Shown in pieces: positions 55,447 through 63,602 of a DNA stretch of 64,000 nt. A program made the position numbers and the translations under genes. Source of the DNA: Mucilaginibacter lacusdianchii (GTDB lineage Bacteria > Bacteroidota > Bacteroidia > Sphingobacteriales > Sphingobacteriaceae); NCBI RefSeq assembly GCF_009770985.1, contig NZ_WSRW01000001.1:1302001-1366000 (forward strand). Reading direction: 5' to 3'. Each line of letters opens with the position of its first letter. Within the stretch, counting starts at the first letter, position 1. The notes under the pieces are model-generated. The model did not search any database and had not been told where the DNA came from. It was given only the letters and a program-made list of their open reading frames with translations.

Positions 55447-56886
55447 TTAATTTACATCAAACCACAATTTGGTGGTCAATAAATCTGCTCCCTGACGGCT
55501 TACCGCGGTGGTATAATTAGCGCCGTTGAGCGATTGCTCAGTACCAGGATAAATAAAGCGGAGTGGCATTTTGCCGTTCAGCGAGCCGGCCGCGGCGGGC
55601 TGCAGTTGCGGGTAGTCTAATCTGCGCCATTCGGCAAAAGCTTCCAGCCCCTGACCAAATAAGGCGATCCACTTTTGCTCACCAATAGATTTTTTGTAAT
55701 TAGAAGCGTCGTATCTCACAGCGGCTGAGTTGGTGTAAGTAACTGCCGTAGCTCTTGGTATACCATACTGCGTCAATGAGGCTTGTACAGCCTGGTTGTA
55801 TAAATCGACAGCTGATTCGTTAGTAAACCCCCTGGCAGCAGCCTCAGTACGGTCAAACAATACTTCGGCATAGCTCATAATTACCGCCGGAGCATTTGGC
55901 GTCCTGAAGTAGGTACCAGGTTTAGAGGTTTTGGTGAAGCCAAGGTTACTGGCATCGCCCACTAACAAACCATTAGGGATACCCACATAGGTTTGCGGTG
56001 TAGCATCTTGCGTAGGCGCGGCATAGATAGGCAAACGCGGATCGTTGAGGACAAACAAGCGGTCAACGATAGTTTTGCTGATGCGATAATCATCGCGGGT
56101 ATCAAACAAATTGCTGATTGGGTTTTGGTTAGGCGAGTTCTGGTAAATCAACTGTGCAATTTCGCTGTTGGAACTGATGTAACCGCTGCCCTCGGCTTGT
56201 ATATCGGCCAGTACCTGCCTTGCCTTGGCTGCGTCGCGGTCGGCAATGCGCAAGGCTACGCGCAGGCGCAATGAGTTGGCAAACTTCTTCCACAAACCAA
56301 TATTGTTATTGTAAATGATGTCGCCGCCAATGGCTTTACCAGTTGTGCTGAGTAATGCCTGTGCAGTTTTTAAATCCTCCAATATAGCATTATAAACGTT
56401 TTGCTGCGTATCGTAAGCTGGTGTCAAGTACTGGTCGATGTTAGAAGCCTGCTGATAAGGTATATCGCCAAAGTTATCAGTCAGCAAAGTAAACACCCAA
56501 GAGCGTAGTACCAACGCCACCCCTTTGTAGTTAGGATTAGCCTGTGCGTCCGCCAGTTTAATGATCTGATTATAATTCACCACTCCTTTAGAATAACCTA
56601 TATTCCACAGATCATTAAATGCGGTATTAGCGTAAATGTAACGGTCGGGGTCGGTATATTGTATTTTGGCCCAGTGCTGAACAAAAAGCAGCGACGCATC
56701 CATATTGTTGCTGGTACCCCAATAGGTATCTACTACCGCTTTGGTAGCCCCGGTAAGCAGGTAATCAGGCTGCGCGTTTTCGGAAGCATTGGGATTTTTG
56801 TTAATGTCGGTTAGGTTTTTTTTGCAGGATATTATCGAAAACGTTAAAGCTGCAGCCAATACCAGGTTAATATAGCATTTTTTCAT
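55447..56886 (-). CDS. SusD/RagB-type nutrient-binding lipoprotein
   Basis: The 479-aa protein begins at the ATG at 56886 (MKKCYINLVLAAALTF) with lipobox SIISC (Cys21); a longer frame adds eleven unlikely residues. It has the SusD layout of N-terminal helices (KNPNASENAQPDYLLTGATKAV), TPR-like helices and a C-terminal part with EQKWIALFGQGLEAFAEWRRLDYP. This form is near the SusD-like_2 group. SusD covers the SusC barrel as a lid and binds the substrate. The gene starts four bases after the susC stop. The substrate is not a recognisable glycan here: no glycosidase genes are nearby, and the upstream regulation suggests a sulfur source (inference). Confidence 0.9.
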   Translation of the reverse strand: MKKCYINLVLAAALTFSIISCKKNLTDINKNPNASENAQPDYLLTGATKAVVDTYWGTSNNMDASLLFVQHWAKIQYTDPDRYIYANTAFNDLWNIGYSKGVVNYNQIIKLADAQANPNYKGVALVLRSWVFTLLTDNFGDIPYQQASNIDQYLTPAYDTQQNVYNAILEDLKTAQALLSTTGKAIGGDIIYNNNIGLWKKFANSLRLRVALRIADRDAAKARQVLADIQAEGSGYISSNSEIAQLIYQNSPNQNPISNLFDTRDDYRISKTIVDRLFVLNDPRLPIYAAPTQDATPQTYVGIPNGLLVGDASNLGFTKTSKPGTYFRTPNAPAVIMSYAEVLFDRTEAAARGFTNESAVDLYNQAVQASLTQYGIPRATAVTYTNSAAVRYDASNYKKSIGEQKWIALFGQGLEAFAEWRRLDYPQLQPAAAGSLNGKMPLRFIYPGTEQSLNGANYTTAVSRQGADLLTTKLWFDVN

Positions 56887-56890
56887 TTGG

Positions 56891-59800
56891 TTAAAATCTG
56901 AGGTTAATGTTAAAGCCAATGTTGCGTACGGTAGGTAAGCCTAAGTCTTCCAGGCCTTGACCATTACTCGTATTAAAGGCAATTTCGGGATCAATGTTAG
57001 GTACATTTTTATGAATGATCCACAGGTTACGACCTACCAGGGATACAGTAGCTCCTTGAAAACCCACCGCCCTAATCCATTGTGAAGGCAGCGTGTAGCT
57101 GATTTTTACTTCGCGCAATTTTACATAAGAAGCATCGTACACAAAGGCTTCGTCTACGTTGGTAAATCCTTTATAATAAGATTGTGCAGACAGGATTTTG
57201 GTATTAGGCGTACCATCAGCTCTCAAGCCGTTAAAAATCATCCCATCGGTATAAACAGTCTCGCCGTTAGGTGCGCTACTGCCGGTAACCTGCACGGCAT
57301 TGGCCAAGGTGTTGTTACCTGGATAGTAGTAGCTTAAACCTCCATTAGCTGTACCCCTGCCTGGCAAGGTGCTGGCCAGCACGCCGGTATAAGTACCTGT
57401 ACGGTTGGTATTGGAGTAGATAGAACCGCCAATGCGTGCATCCACCAAAAAGCTCAGGTTGATGCCTTTGTAATAAAAGCTGTTGTTAATGCTGCCTAAC
57501 CATTTAGGCGTGTACTTACCTAAATATTGCTTGGTAGGGTTAATAGCCGGGGTACCGTCGGCATTGACGATTATTTGCCCTTGCGCATTGCGTAGGTAAG
57601 CATTACCGAACAGTGTACCATAAGGTTGCCCTACCGCAGCCAGCACCTGTACGGTACGGTTGGTACCTAAGATGTAACTTTGCAAGCGCCCCTCAGCGTC
57701 CAGCGATACTACATTGCTGCGGTTGAGTGAGTAATTGGTGGTAACGTCCCAGCTAAAATCTTTGGTTTTAACAGGTGTTATTCCCAGTTGTACTTCTAAA
57801 CCTTTGTTGTTAATTTTACCGCCATTAATCAGTTTTTGCGTATAACCGGTGGTAGAACTTACATCTACATTTAATATCTGGTTAATACTGTTGGTATTGT
57901 AATAGCTCACATCCAGATGTACGCGGCTGTTGAGGAAACCTAGCTCAAAACCGGCTTCGCTGGAAGTTGTCGTTTCTGGCTTCAATACCGAATTGAGATT
58001 GATACTGGCAGCACTTTGTTGCGGATTGCTACCGAATGGCGCTGTAAAATTATAAGTGTTGATTAACTGGTACGGTGTAGTAGCCTTACCAACTTTAGAC
58101 CAGCCGCCCCTCAACTTGGCATAAGTTAACACGTTACTTTTTAACCCCAGCGCTTCTGACAACACCAAGCTGCCGTTTACCGAGGGATAAAAATAAGACA
58201 GGTTTTCGGCCGGTAAGGTCGACGACCAGTCGTTACGGCCTGTAAAGTTTAGGAACGCGTAATTGCGAAATCCTATCTGGCCAGAACCGAACAAGCTATA
58301 GGTTTTAAGCTTGCCGTAGTAGTTGGATGATACCAGCGGATCGCGCGAGTTGCTTAACGTGTACAAACCAGCTACAGCCAATTTTGGTGCTACTTGGTCG
58401 TTTTGTTCGTTTAAAATAGTGTTGATGTTGCCGCCGCCAAACACATCCAGCGAAAAATCGCTGTTTAACTTTTTGGTATATTGCAACCGGGCCTCGGTAT
58501 TGGTTTCAGTTACGTTGTAAACATCTTCTTCGTAAGAGCCGAAAGGCGTACCGTTGGTGCCGTAAGCTACTTTTATCCGGCGTTTATCATTGTAATAATC
58601 AGTACCGGTGCGGAAGTTGGCTGACAAACCATCGGCAATTTTATAGTTCAGCTCGATGCTGCCGATCAGCCGGTTCTTGTTCTGGCTGACGGTGTTTTCG
58701 TAGGCAACAAAATATGGGTTAGAGTAATAGCTGTTGTTCCAGTTAAACGTATTGCCATTGGCATCGCGGTAATTCTTCAGTTGGTTAATATCTACCTGGC
58801 GGCCGAACCAGGTGAACTGCAGCATGGTACTGGTGGCACGGCGGCCGTAAGCACCAGGCAAATTACCGGCATCATCTTTTAAATAATTGGCAATGGTAGT
58901 AATGGTTAATTTAGACGTTGGCCTAAACGAACTGTTAAACAAAAAAGAGTTGCGGCCCAGTGAGCTATTAGGCACCACACCGGTTTGGTGCAGGTTATTG
59001 TACGATACGCGGTAATCAAATTTGTCGCTGCTACCGGCCAGGGCAATGCCGTTGTTAAGCGTTACACCAGTTCTGAAATAATCGCGCACGTTATTGGGAT
59101 GCGCCACAAAAGGCACGGCTTGTCCGTTCGAAAAAAATTGAGGAATTAACCGACCATCCAGTGGCGGGCCCCAGCTTTCGTCAACACCATCATTGATGCC
59201 TGCGCCTTTGCCATCTACATAACTAAAACGGCCGTTCGAGCCCTGTCCAAACTCGTTTTGGTATTTAGGCAACACCTGTATATTGGCAAAGGTGGTATTA
59301 GAGTTGATAGTTACGCCTAAGCCTTTAGCACCTTTACCGGTTTTGGTTTTAATCAGGATGACGCCTGCCGCTGCACGGTAACCATAAAGCGCTGCTGCGT
59401 TGGGGCCTTTTAACACACTGATGGATTCGATATCCTCAGCGTTTAAACTGGCCAGCGCATTCGGAAAATCGCGCGAGCCGTTGGTGCCCTGAAACTGTGA
59501 ATTATCTACAATGGTACCATCCACCACAAACAGCGGCTGATTGTTACCAGAGATAGAAGTCTCGCCACGGATAACGATGCGCGACGAGCCCATATCGCCC
59601 TGACTGTTAGTTACGTTTACCCCGGCTATTTTACCGGTAAGCGCGTTTATAAAATTGGTTTCTTTGGCCTCAGAAATATCTTTAGACTTTAAACCCTGTA
59701 CCGCATAGCCTAACGACTTTTTATCTTTGGAAATGTTGAGCGCCGTAACCACCACCTCGTTCAGCGAGTTGGGTTGTTCTTCTAAAATAATTTTCAGGTC

Positions 59801-60076
59801 GCCCTGATTACTGGTAACCGGTATTTCCTGAGCAATAAAGCCTATAAACGAGGCCCGCAGTACATCGCCTTTTTGTACGTTTAACGAAAACTGACCGTTA
59901 CCGTTGGTTTGTACGCCATTAGTGGTGCCGGTAACGACAACACTTACACCGGGCAACGGCTGGCCATCGCCCTTGTTAATTACTATACCGTTTACCTTAA
60001 TGGCTTGGGCAGCGGCAGTTTTAAATAGTAGTGCCTGCAGTATAACAGCAAGCAGCAACAAATACTTTTTTGACAT
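56891..60076 (-). CDS. SusC/RagA-type TonB-linked outer-membrane transporter
   Basis: The 1061-aa protein has a signal peptide, a carboxypeptidase-like domain (about 25-110, VNGIVINKGDGQPLPGVSVVV), a TonB-box-like start of the plug near 113-120 (LNEVVVTAL), a plug domain (to about 250, ISGNNQPLFVVDGTIVDN; EDIESISVLKGPNAAALYG) and a 22-strand barrel ending with the usual aromatic residue. Length is typical. It forms a pair with the SusD gene downstream. A poly-cysteine leader with a hairpin lies 130-210 bases upstream of its ATG. Confidence 0.95.
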   Translation of the reverse strand: MSKKYLLLLAVILQALLFKTAAAQAIKVNGIVINKGDGQPLPGVSVVVTGTTNGVQTNGNGQFSLNVQKGDVLRASFIGFIAQEIPVTSNQGDLKIILEEQPNSLNEVVVTALNISKDKKSLGYAVQGLKSKDISEAKETNFINALTGKIAGVNVTNSQGDMGSSRIVIRGETSISGNNQPLFVVDGTIVDNSQFQGTNGSRDFPNALASLNAEDIESISVLKGPNAAALYGYRAAAGVILIKTKTGKGAKGLGVTINSNTTFANIQVLPKYQNEFGQGSNGRFSYVDGKGAGINDGVDESWGPPLDGRLIPQFFSNGQAVPFVAHPNNVRDYFRTGVTLNNGIALAGSSDKFDYRVSYNNLHQTGVVPNSSLGRNSFLFNSSFRPTSKLTITTIANYLKDDAGNLPGAYGRRATSTMLQFTWFGRQVDINQLKNYRDANGNTFNWNNSYYSNPYFVAYENTVSQNKNRLIGSIELNYKIADGLSANFRTGTDYYNDKRRIKVAYGTNGTPFGSYEEDVYNVTETNTEARLQYTKKLNSDFSLDVFGGGNINTILNEQNDQVAPKLAVAGLYTLSNSRDPLVSSNYYGKLKTYSLFGSGQIGFRNYAFLNFTGRNDWSSTLPAENLSYFYPSVNGSLVLSEALGLKSNVLTYAKLRGGWSKVGKATTPYQLINTYNFTAPFGSNPQQSAASINLNSVLKPETTTSSEAGFELGFLNSRVHLDVSYYNTNSINQILNVDVSSTTGYTQKLINGGKINNKGLEVQLGITPVKTKDFSWDVTTNYSLNRSNVVSLDAEGRLQSYILGTNRTVQVLAAVGQPYGTLFGNAYLRNAQGQIIVNADGTPAINPTKQYLGKYTPKWLGSINNSFYYKGINLSFLVDARIGGSIYSNTNRTGTYTGVLASTLPGRGTANGGLSYYYPGNNTLANAVQVTGSSAPNGETVYTDGMIFNGLRADGTPNTKILSAQSYYKGFTNVDEAFVYDASYVKLREVKISYTLPSQWIRAVGFQGATVSLVGRNLWIIHKNVPNIDPEIAFNTSNGQGLEDLGLPTVRNIGFNINLRF

Positions 60077-60178
60077 TTTTAATTGTTCGAATTATTGTAA
60101 GGCGGCCCTCATACGGATGTATTAAAGCACACCAACAGTGATAATTATGGATTTCAGCAATGGAAGTTAAAATCGATT

Positions 60179-60196
60179 AAAAAGCGGCACAGCCGC
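60179..60196 (-). terminator. Attenuator-type terminator upstream of susC
   Basis: On the minus strand GCGGC-TGT-GCCGC is followed by TTTTT, a compact intrinsic terminator of five G-C pairs. It lies nine bases after the stop codon of the poly-Cys reading frame and about 100 bases before the susC ATG, so it would stop transcription before susC. Confidence 0.65.
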
Positions 60197-60216
60197 AGCA
60201 GATATTAGTGCTGGCT
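60191..60216 (-). promoter_or_regulatory. Proposed antiterminator hairpin
   Basis: AGCCAGCA (60209-60216, just after the last Cys codon) can pair with TGCTGCGGCT (60191-60200) in eight base pairs with a two-base bulge. This uses the left arm of the terminator, so the two hairpins exclude each other. Confidence 0.55.
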
Positions 60217-60285
60217 ACAACAGCAACAACAAGGATGGGCAAATACAGGTGATGATGGGCAAAAGTTGCGGTGGGCTGCGAACAT
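60205..60285 (-). CDS. Poly-cysteine leader peptide (26 aa)
   Basis: ATG at 60285, TAA ending at 60205. The peptide ends HPCCCCCSQH: codons 19-23 are five consecutive Cys codons (TGT TGT TGC TGT TGT), and there is another Cys at position 9. The start is MFAAHRNFCPSSP. A terminator hairpin follows the stop at once and a competing hairpin begins at the last Cys codon. A run of Cys codons in an 81-base frame is very unlikely by chance and is the mark of a leader that senses charged tRNA-Cys: when cysteine is short the ribosome stalls and changes RNA folding downstream. The regulated genes would be susC and susD. Similar poly-Cys leaders control sulfur genes in mycobacteria; I know of no established example in front of susC. 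Confidence 0.7.
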   Translation of the reverse strand: MFAAHRNFCPSSPVFAHPCCCCCSQH

Positions 60286-60423
60286 AACTAAGGCAGACCC
60301 AACCGGCGCTAAATGACTCCGCCTAAACGGATCTACAGCTTGAGTTGGGGATAATATGTAAAAATTAGAATTCATATACTGTTTTTGTTAGGTTTATAAA
60401 ATTTTGAGAGCAATGCTATGCAG

Positions 60424-60495
60424 AGGCGTGAGGACGGATTCGAACCGTCGTACATGGTTTTGCAGACCCCTACCTAACCACTCGGCCACTCCGCC
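60424..60495 (-). tRNA. tRNA-Cys (anticodon GCA) with a bulged base in the acceptor stem
   Basis: Read on the minus strand, the sequence has a good T-arm (GACGG-TTCGAAT-CCGTC), the anticodon loop CTGCAAA and a D-arm GGCCGAGTGGTTAGG. The discriminator base is T, as required for tRNA-Cys. The 5' acceptor strand GGCGGAG pairs with CTC-CGCC only if one extra A in CTCACGCC is bulged out. The anticodon stem also has a G-A mismatch (28:42). It may be functional, degenerate, or contain a sequence error. It lies 11 bases after the TlpA-like gene and upstream of the poly-Cys leader. Confidence 0.8.
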
Positions 60496-60506
60496 ATTAG
60501 CTAGTT

Positions 60507-61106
60507 TTACAGCGATGCTTTCAGTGATGACTTGTTAGCCAGCCCATCAATCACTTTTACCATCTCCGAAAATTCTTTTTCATCATACAAACGAGTCAGA
60601 AAAACAATTCTGCCAGATGGATCAATGACTACGTTACGGGTTACACCACTCTTTTTAAGTGCAAAACGACCAAATATCTCGGCACCGGGATCTAAGGCTA
60701 GCGGATAAGTGATTTGCATAGCTTCATGAAATTTTTGCACCTTCTCGAGTGGCTCATCACGGTTTACCCCAATCAGTATTACATTTTTATTTTGATATGC
60801 CTTCCAAACATCCGATTCCAGATGCGGCATTTCTCTGCGGCATACGCTGCACCAACTGGCCGTAAACTGCATCACTACTACTTTGCCGCGCAACTGTTTT
60901 AGTGAGGTTTTTTGCCCGTTTTGCAAAACCAGTTCAAAATCGTCTGGTGCTTGGTCTCCTACCTTTACCAAATAACCGCGGTCGGCATCGGCCGGGTTAG
61001 GTGTTGCAGCGGTATTAGTAGTTTGCTGCGCTTGGGCTGCAAAATTCGTAAGCACCAGTAGGGCTGCCAAGCGGAATGTGTATGTTAGTTTTGTTAAAGT
61101 TTTCAT
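60507..61106 (-). CDS. TlpA/ResA-like periplasmic thioredoxin
   Basis: The 199-aa protein has a signal peptide (ending AAQAQQ), a low-complexity linker, and a thioredoxin fold (about 45-190) with active site TASWCSVCRREMPHL. It is probably a thiol:disulfide reductase or peroxiredoxin-like enzyme of the periplasm. It starts six bases after the cysteine desulfurase stop and is probably co-transcribed with it under the SAM riboswitch. The CSVC active site differs from the CGPC type at 53455. Confidence 0.88.
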   Translation of the reverse strand: MKTLTKLTYTFRLAALLVLTNFAAQAQQTTNTAATPNPADADRGYLVKVGDQAPDDFELVLQNGQKTSLKQLRGKVVVMQFTASWCSVCRREMPHLESDVWKAYQNKNVILIGVNRDEPLEKVQKFHEAMQITYPLALDPGAEIFGRFALKKSGVTRNVVIDPSGRIVFLTRLYDEKEFSEMVKVIDGLANKSSLKASL

Positions 61107-61112
61107 AAAAAT

Positions 61113-62249
61113 TTAAGCGGCTAAGGTTTGATAAATTTGGTGCAGTACTTCCAGCACATGGTCAACCTCGTGTCGGGTATTGAACTTGCTGAACGAAAAA
61201 CGGACATGATCTTTATTATCAGCGGCAGCAATGGCCTGCAGTACGTGCGACGCTGATCCGGTAGAACAGGCACTTCCGCCCGATACCGCAATTTCGGCAT
61301 CATCCAAACATCGCAGTAGGTTACGCCCGTAGTTTAGTTCCGGCAGGCCTACGCTAAGTACAGTGTACAGGCTTTGATCGGCATTGGCCGAGTTACCGTT
61401 AAAGGTTACGCCAGGCACTTCGTCGGATAAACGGGCAATCATATAGTTTTTTAAATTTTGGATGTGCTGTTGATGCTCATCGATGTGTGCATAAGCCAAT
61501 TCCAAAGCTTTGGTAAGCCCTACAATACCATGAATATTTTCTGTCCCGGCACGTAAGCGACTTTCCTGTCCGCCGCCATGAATAAGCTGTGACAGATGGA
61601 TACCCTTGCGGCAAAAAATAAACCCAACCCCTTTTGGTCCATGAAATTTATGTGCCGAGGCAGCTAAAAAATGCACTTTCAATTTTTGCAGATCGTGCCG
61701 GTAATGCCCTATGGTTTGTACCGTATCGGTATGGAACAAGGCATCATACCGTTCGCAGATGTCGCCTATTTGAGCTATATCGTTTAAGTTACCTATCTCG
61801 TTATTGGCATGCATCACCGATACCAAACTACGCGGATGAGTTTGCAGCAATTGCTCCAGATGCCCGAGGTTAAGATTGCCTTTAGCATCGTGCTTGATGA
61901 AACTGATTTTAATCAGTCCTTTGCGTTGCAGATCAGTCAAGGTATGTAACACCGCGTGATGCTCAAAACGGGTAGTGATGACGTGCTGGATGCCGTAACC
62001 ATGTACAGCGGTAAGGATAGCGGTATTGTCAGCCTCGGTACCGCCCGAGGTAAAGACAATTTCTTCGGGCAACGCGTTGATCAATCCGGCAATAGTTGCC
62101 CTGCACTGCTCAATAGCCTGCCTGGCGTGCCGCCCCTGCGCATGGTGCGACGACGGGTTACCGTAATGGTTAAGCAAATACGGAGTCATGGCATTAAACA
62201 CATCGGCGTCGAGTGGTGTGGTAGCTGCGTTGTCTAAATAAATACTCAT
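61113..62249 (-). CDS. Cysteine desulfurase (NifS/IscS family)
   Basis: The 378-aa PLP enzyme takes sulfur from L-cysteine, giving alanine and an enzyme persulfide. It has the start MSIYLDNAATTPLD, the PLP Lys in SAHKFHGPKG, the GTEN motif and the active-site Cys in SGGSACSTGSASHVL. I chose the ATG at 62249; the longer frame to 62318 would run through a long inverted repeat in the leader. The Cys loop is of the long IscS/NifS (group I) type. No iscU or sufB gene lies nearby, so it may serve tRNA thiolation, cofactor synthesis or cysteine breakdown. A SAM-I riboswitch lies upstream. Confidence 0.92.
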   Translation of the reverse strand: MSIYLDNAATTPLDADVFNAMTPYLLNHYGNPSSHHAQGRHARQAIEQCRATIAGLINALPEEIVFTSGGTEADNTAILTAVHGYGIQHVITTRFEHHAVLHTLTDLQRKGLIKISFIKHDAKGNLNLGHLEQLLQTHPRSLVSVMHANNEIGNLNDIAQIGDICERYDALFHTDTVQTIGHYRHDLQKLKVHFLAASAHKFHGPKGVGFIFCRKGIHLSQLIHGGGQESRLRAGTENIHGIVGLTKALELAYAHIDEHQQHIQNLKNYMIARLSDEVPGVTFNGNSANADQSLYTVLSVGLPELNYGRNLLRCLDDAEIAVSGGSACSTGSASHVLQAIAAADNKDHVRFSFSKFNTRHEVDHVLEVLHQIYQTLAA

Positions 62250-62261
62250 AGTTTTCGGATG

Positions 62262-62341
62262 CTGCTTGTTAAAAATCAGAAAGTTTTGTAACACAAATCC
62301 AGACAAGGGCTGTAGCACAGCTCAACAATTTTAACAAGCAG
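62262..62341 (-). promoter_or_regulatory. Proposed expression platform of the SAM riboswitch
   Basis: CTGCTTGTTAAAA (minus strand, 62329-62341) pairs perfectly with TTTTAACAAGCAG (62262-62274), 13 bp with a 54-base loop, ending 12 bases before the desulfurase ATG. The same left arm can instead form AACAAG-TACTCCTG-CTTGTT (62333-62352) with sequence right after the aptamer. These two exclusive pairings could switch access to the start codon. Confidence 0.55.
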
Positions 62342-62354
62342 GAGTACTTGTTAT

Positions 62355-62466
62355 CTTATCTATCTTTTGCATAAGCAAAAGCAGGAATTAGCACCTTATA
62401 TTGCCATAAATGCCGTATAGGTTGCTAAGACGTCGCAGGGCCTTTCCCTCAGTCTTTCTGGATAAG
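62355..62466 (-). ncRNA. SAM-I riboswitch (S-box)
   Basis: On the minus strand the sequence runs CTTATCCAGAAAGACTGAGGG, AAGGCCCTGCGACGTCTTAGCAACC, then AAGGTGCTAATTCCTGC and ends AGATAGATAAG. The P1 stem CTTATC/GATAAG, the GAGGGA..GGCCC core, the GCAACC block and GGTGCTAATTCC are the SAM-I hallmarks. It lies about 105 bases upstream of the cysteine desulfurase ATG. S-adenosylmethionine binding usually lowers expression, so the operon should rise when SAM is low. Confidence 0.93.
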
Positions 62467-62751
62467 CTTACAAAGAACTATCGTTTACTGCAGCAAATAT
62501 ATGATTAAAATATAAATTCTATAGATTTAATAGACTTTAATTCAATAATATTTGTCGTGTTTTTAAGTGCACTTGTTCTTCTACCAAAAAATTTTGAATT
62601 TTTTCTCCCTAATAATGATATCGCTGCCATAATGAGGTCACAGGTACAAGCGATTGCTGATATCATCAGAGAAATGTATACAGACTTCCGTAAAAGGTAC
62701 AAGTGCTTCCTTAAAATATGCATGAAATTTGCCTTACTTAAAAATATAACA
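62467..62751. other. Upstream region of the SDR gene
   Basis: AT-rich region shared by the divergent SAM riboswitch promoter and the SDR gene. An open frame from 62557 reaches into the SDR gene; it includes RSQVQAIADIIREMYTDFRKRYKCF, which looks like protein but is not assigned, so it could be a decayed gene end. Confidence 0.35.
62494..62501 (-). promoter_or_regulatory. Predicted -7 element of the desulfurase operon
   Basis: TATATTTG on the minus strand fits TAnnTTTG and would start transcription near 62487, about 20 bases before the riboswitch. No clear -33 motif is seen. Confidence 0.45.
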
Positions 62752-63519
62752 ATGACTACAGAAGGAGGATCATCAAAAATTGTTCTGGTAACCGGCGGCA
62801 GCCGCGGGATTGGGAAAAGCATTGCTATCAACGCAGCAAAACGGGGCGTTGGTGTAATTCTGACTTATAACAATAAGCCGGAAAACGGGCAGACCGTCGT
62901 AGATGAAATAATCAAAGCAGGCGGTAAAGCGGTGGCGGTACACTTGGATGCGGGTCGGATTGGTACTTTTGACGAGTTTGCAAACAAAGTATCAGCGGTA
63001 TTACTTAAAGTATGGAACCGTGATAGCTTCGATTACCTTGTCAATAACGCAGGCATCGCCCAAAGGTCGCTGATCCGCGATACCTCCGAAGAAATTTTTG
63101 ATGAATTAGTAAATATCAATTTAAAAGGGGCATTCTTCCTGACACAAAAGTTATTGCCGTTGATTGTTGATGGAGGACAGATTATCAATATCTCATCAGG
63201 TCTCGCCCGTTTTTCTTTCCCAGGTACAGCTGTTTATGGCGCATTGAAAGCAGCGCTGGATACCTTAACACGATATTTTGCCAAGGAATATGCCAGCCGC
63301 AAAATCCGGGTGAACAGTGTAGCACCAGGCGCTATTGATACGGAATTTGGTGGCGGAAAAGGAGATGAGCAGCAACGTCAGCAAGTAGCGGCTGCAGCAG
63401 CACTGGGCAGGCTTGGCGTGGCAGATGATATAGGACTTTTTGTGGCGTCTATGCTATCGGATGACAGTCGGTTCGTCAATGCCCAACGTATTGAAGTAGG
63501 TGGCGGCATCATGATTTGA
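62752..63519 (+). CDS. Short-chain dehydrogenase/reductase
   Basis: The 255-aa protein has the classical SDR pattern: cofactor loop TGGSRGIGKSI, NNAG, the active-site Ser in INISSG, and YGALKAAL with the catalytic Tyr and Lys. It ends with a typical VGGGIMI. Start at the ATG at 62752 (MTTEGGSSKIVLVTGG); the frame is open to 62557 but the earlier residues are not SDR-like. The substrate is unknown. It is paired with an AraC-type regulator downstream. Confidence 0.9.
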   Translation: MTTEGGSSKIVLVTGGSRGIGKSIAINAAKRGVGVILTYNNKPENGQTVVDEIIKAGGKAVAVHLDAGRIGTFDEFANKVSAVLLKVWNRDSFDYLVNNAGIAQRSLIRDTSEEIFDELVNINLKGAFFLTQKLLPLIVDGGQIINISSGLARFSFPGTAVYGALKAALDTLTRYFAKEYASRKIRVNSVAPGAIDTEFGGGKGDEQQRQQVAAAAALGRLGVADDIGLFVASMLSDDSRFVNAQRIEVGGGIMI

Positions 63520-63526
63520 CTTGTTA

Positions 63527-63571
63527 AGGCACCGTTGCCATGGATAATTGCCGGTGCTTTAATTTTTTTAT
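63527..63571 (+). terminator. Terminator after the SDR gene
   Basis: GCACCG pairs with CGGTGC (63529-63557, 17-base loop) and is followed by TTTAATTTTTTT. It lies nine bases after the SDR stop. Confidence 0.75.
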
Positions 63572-63602
63572 AGCTTTATATATTCAAGTATGTAACGTCG
63601 TT

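Larger units (their letters stand above)
60077..60423. other. Leader region of susC
   Basis: The 347 bases between tRNA-Cys and susC hold the poly-Cys frame and the two hairpins. No good TAnnTTTG promoter was found on the minus strand and no terminator directly after tRNA-Cys, so transcription may come through from the desulfurase operon. Confidence 0.5.

Noticed and set aside
62505..62831. 108-aa minus-strand frame upstream of the desulfurase
   Set aside because: Runs antisense through the start of the SDR gene, with no recognisable domain; likely chance.
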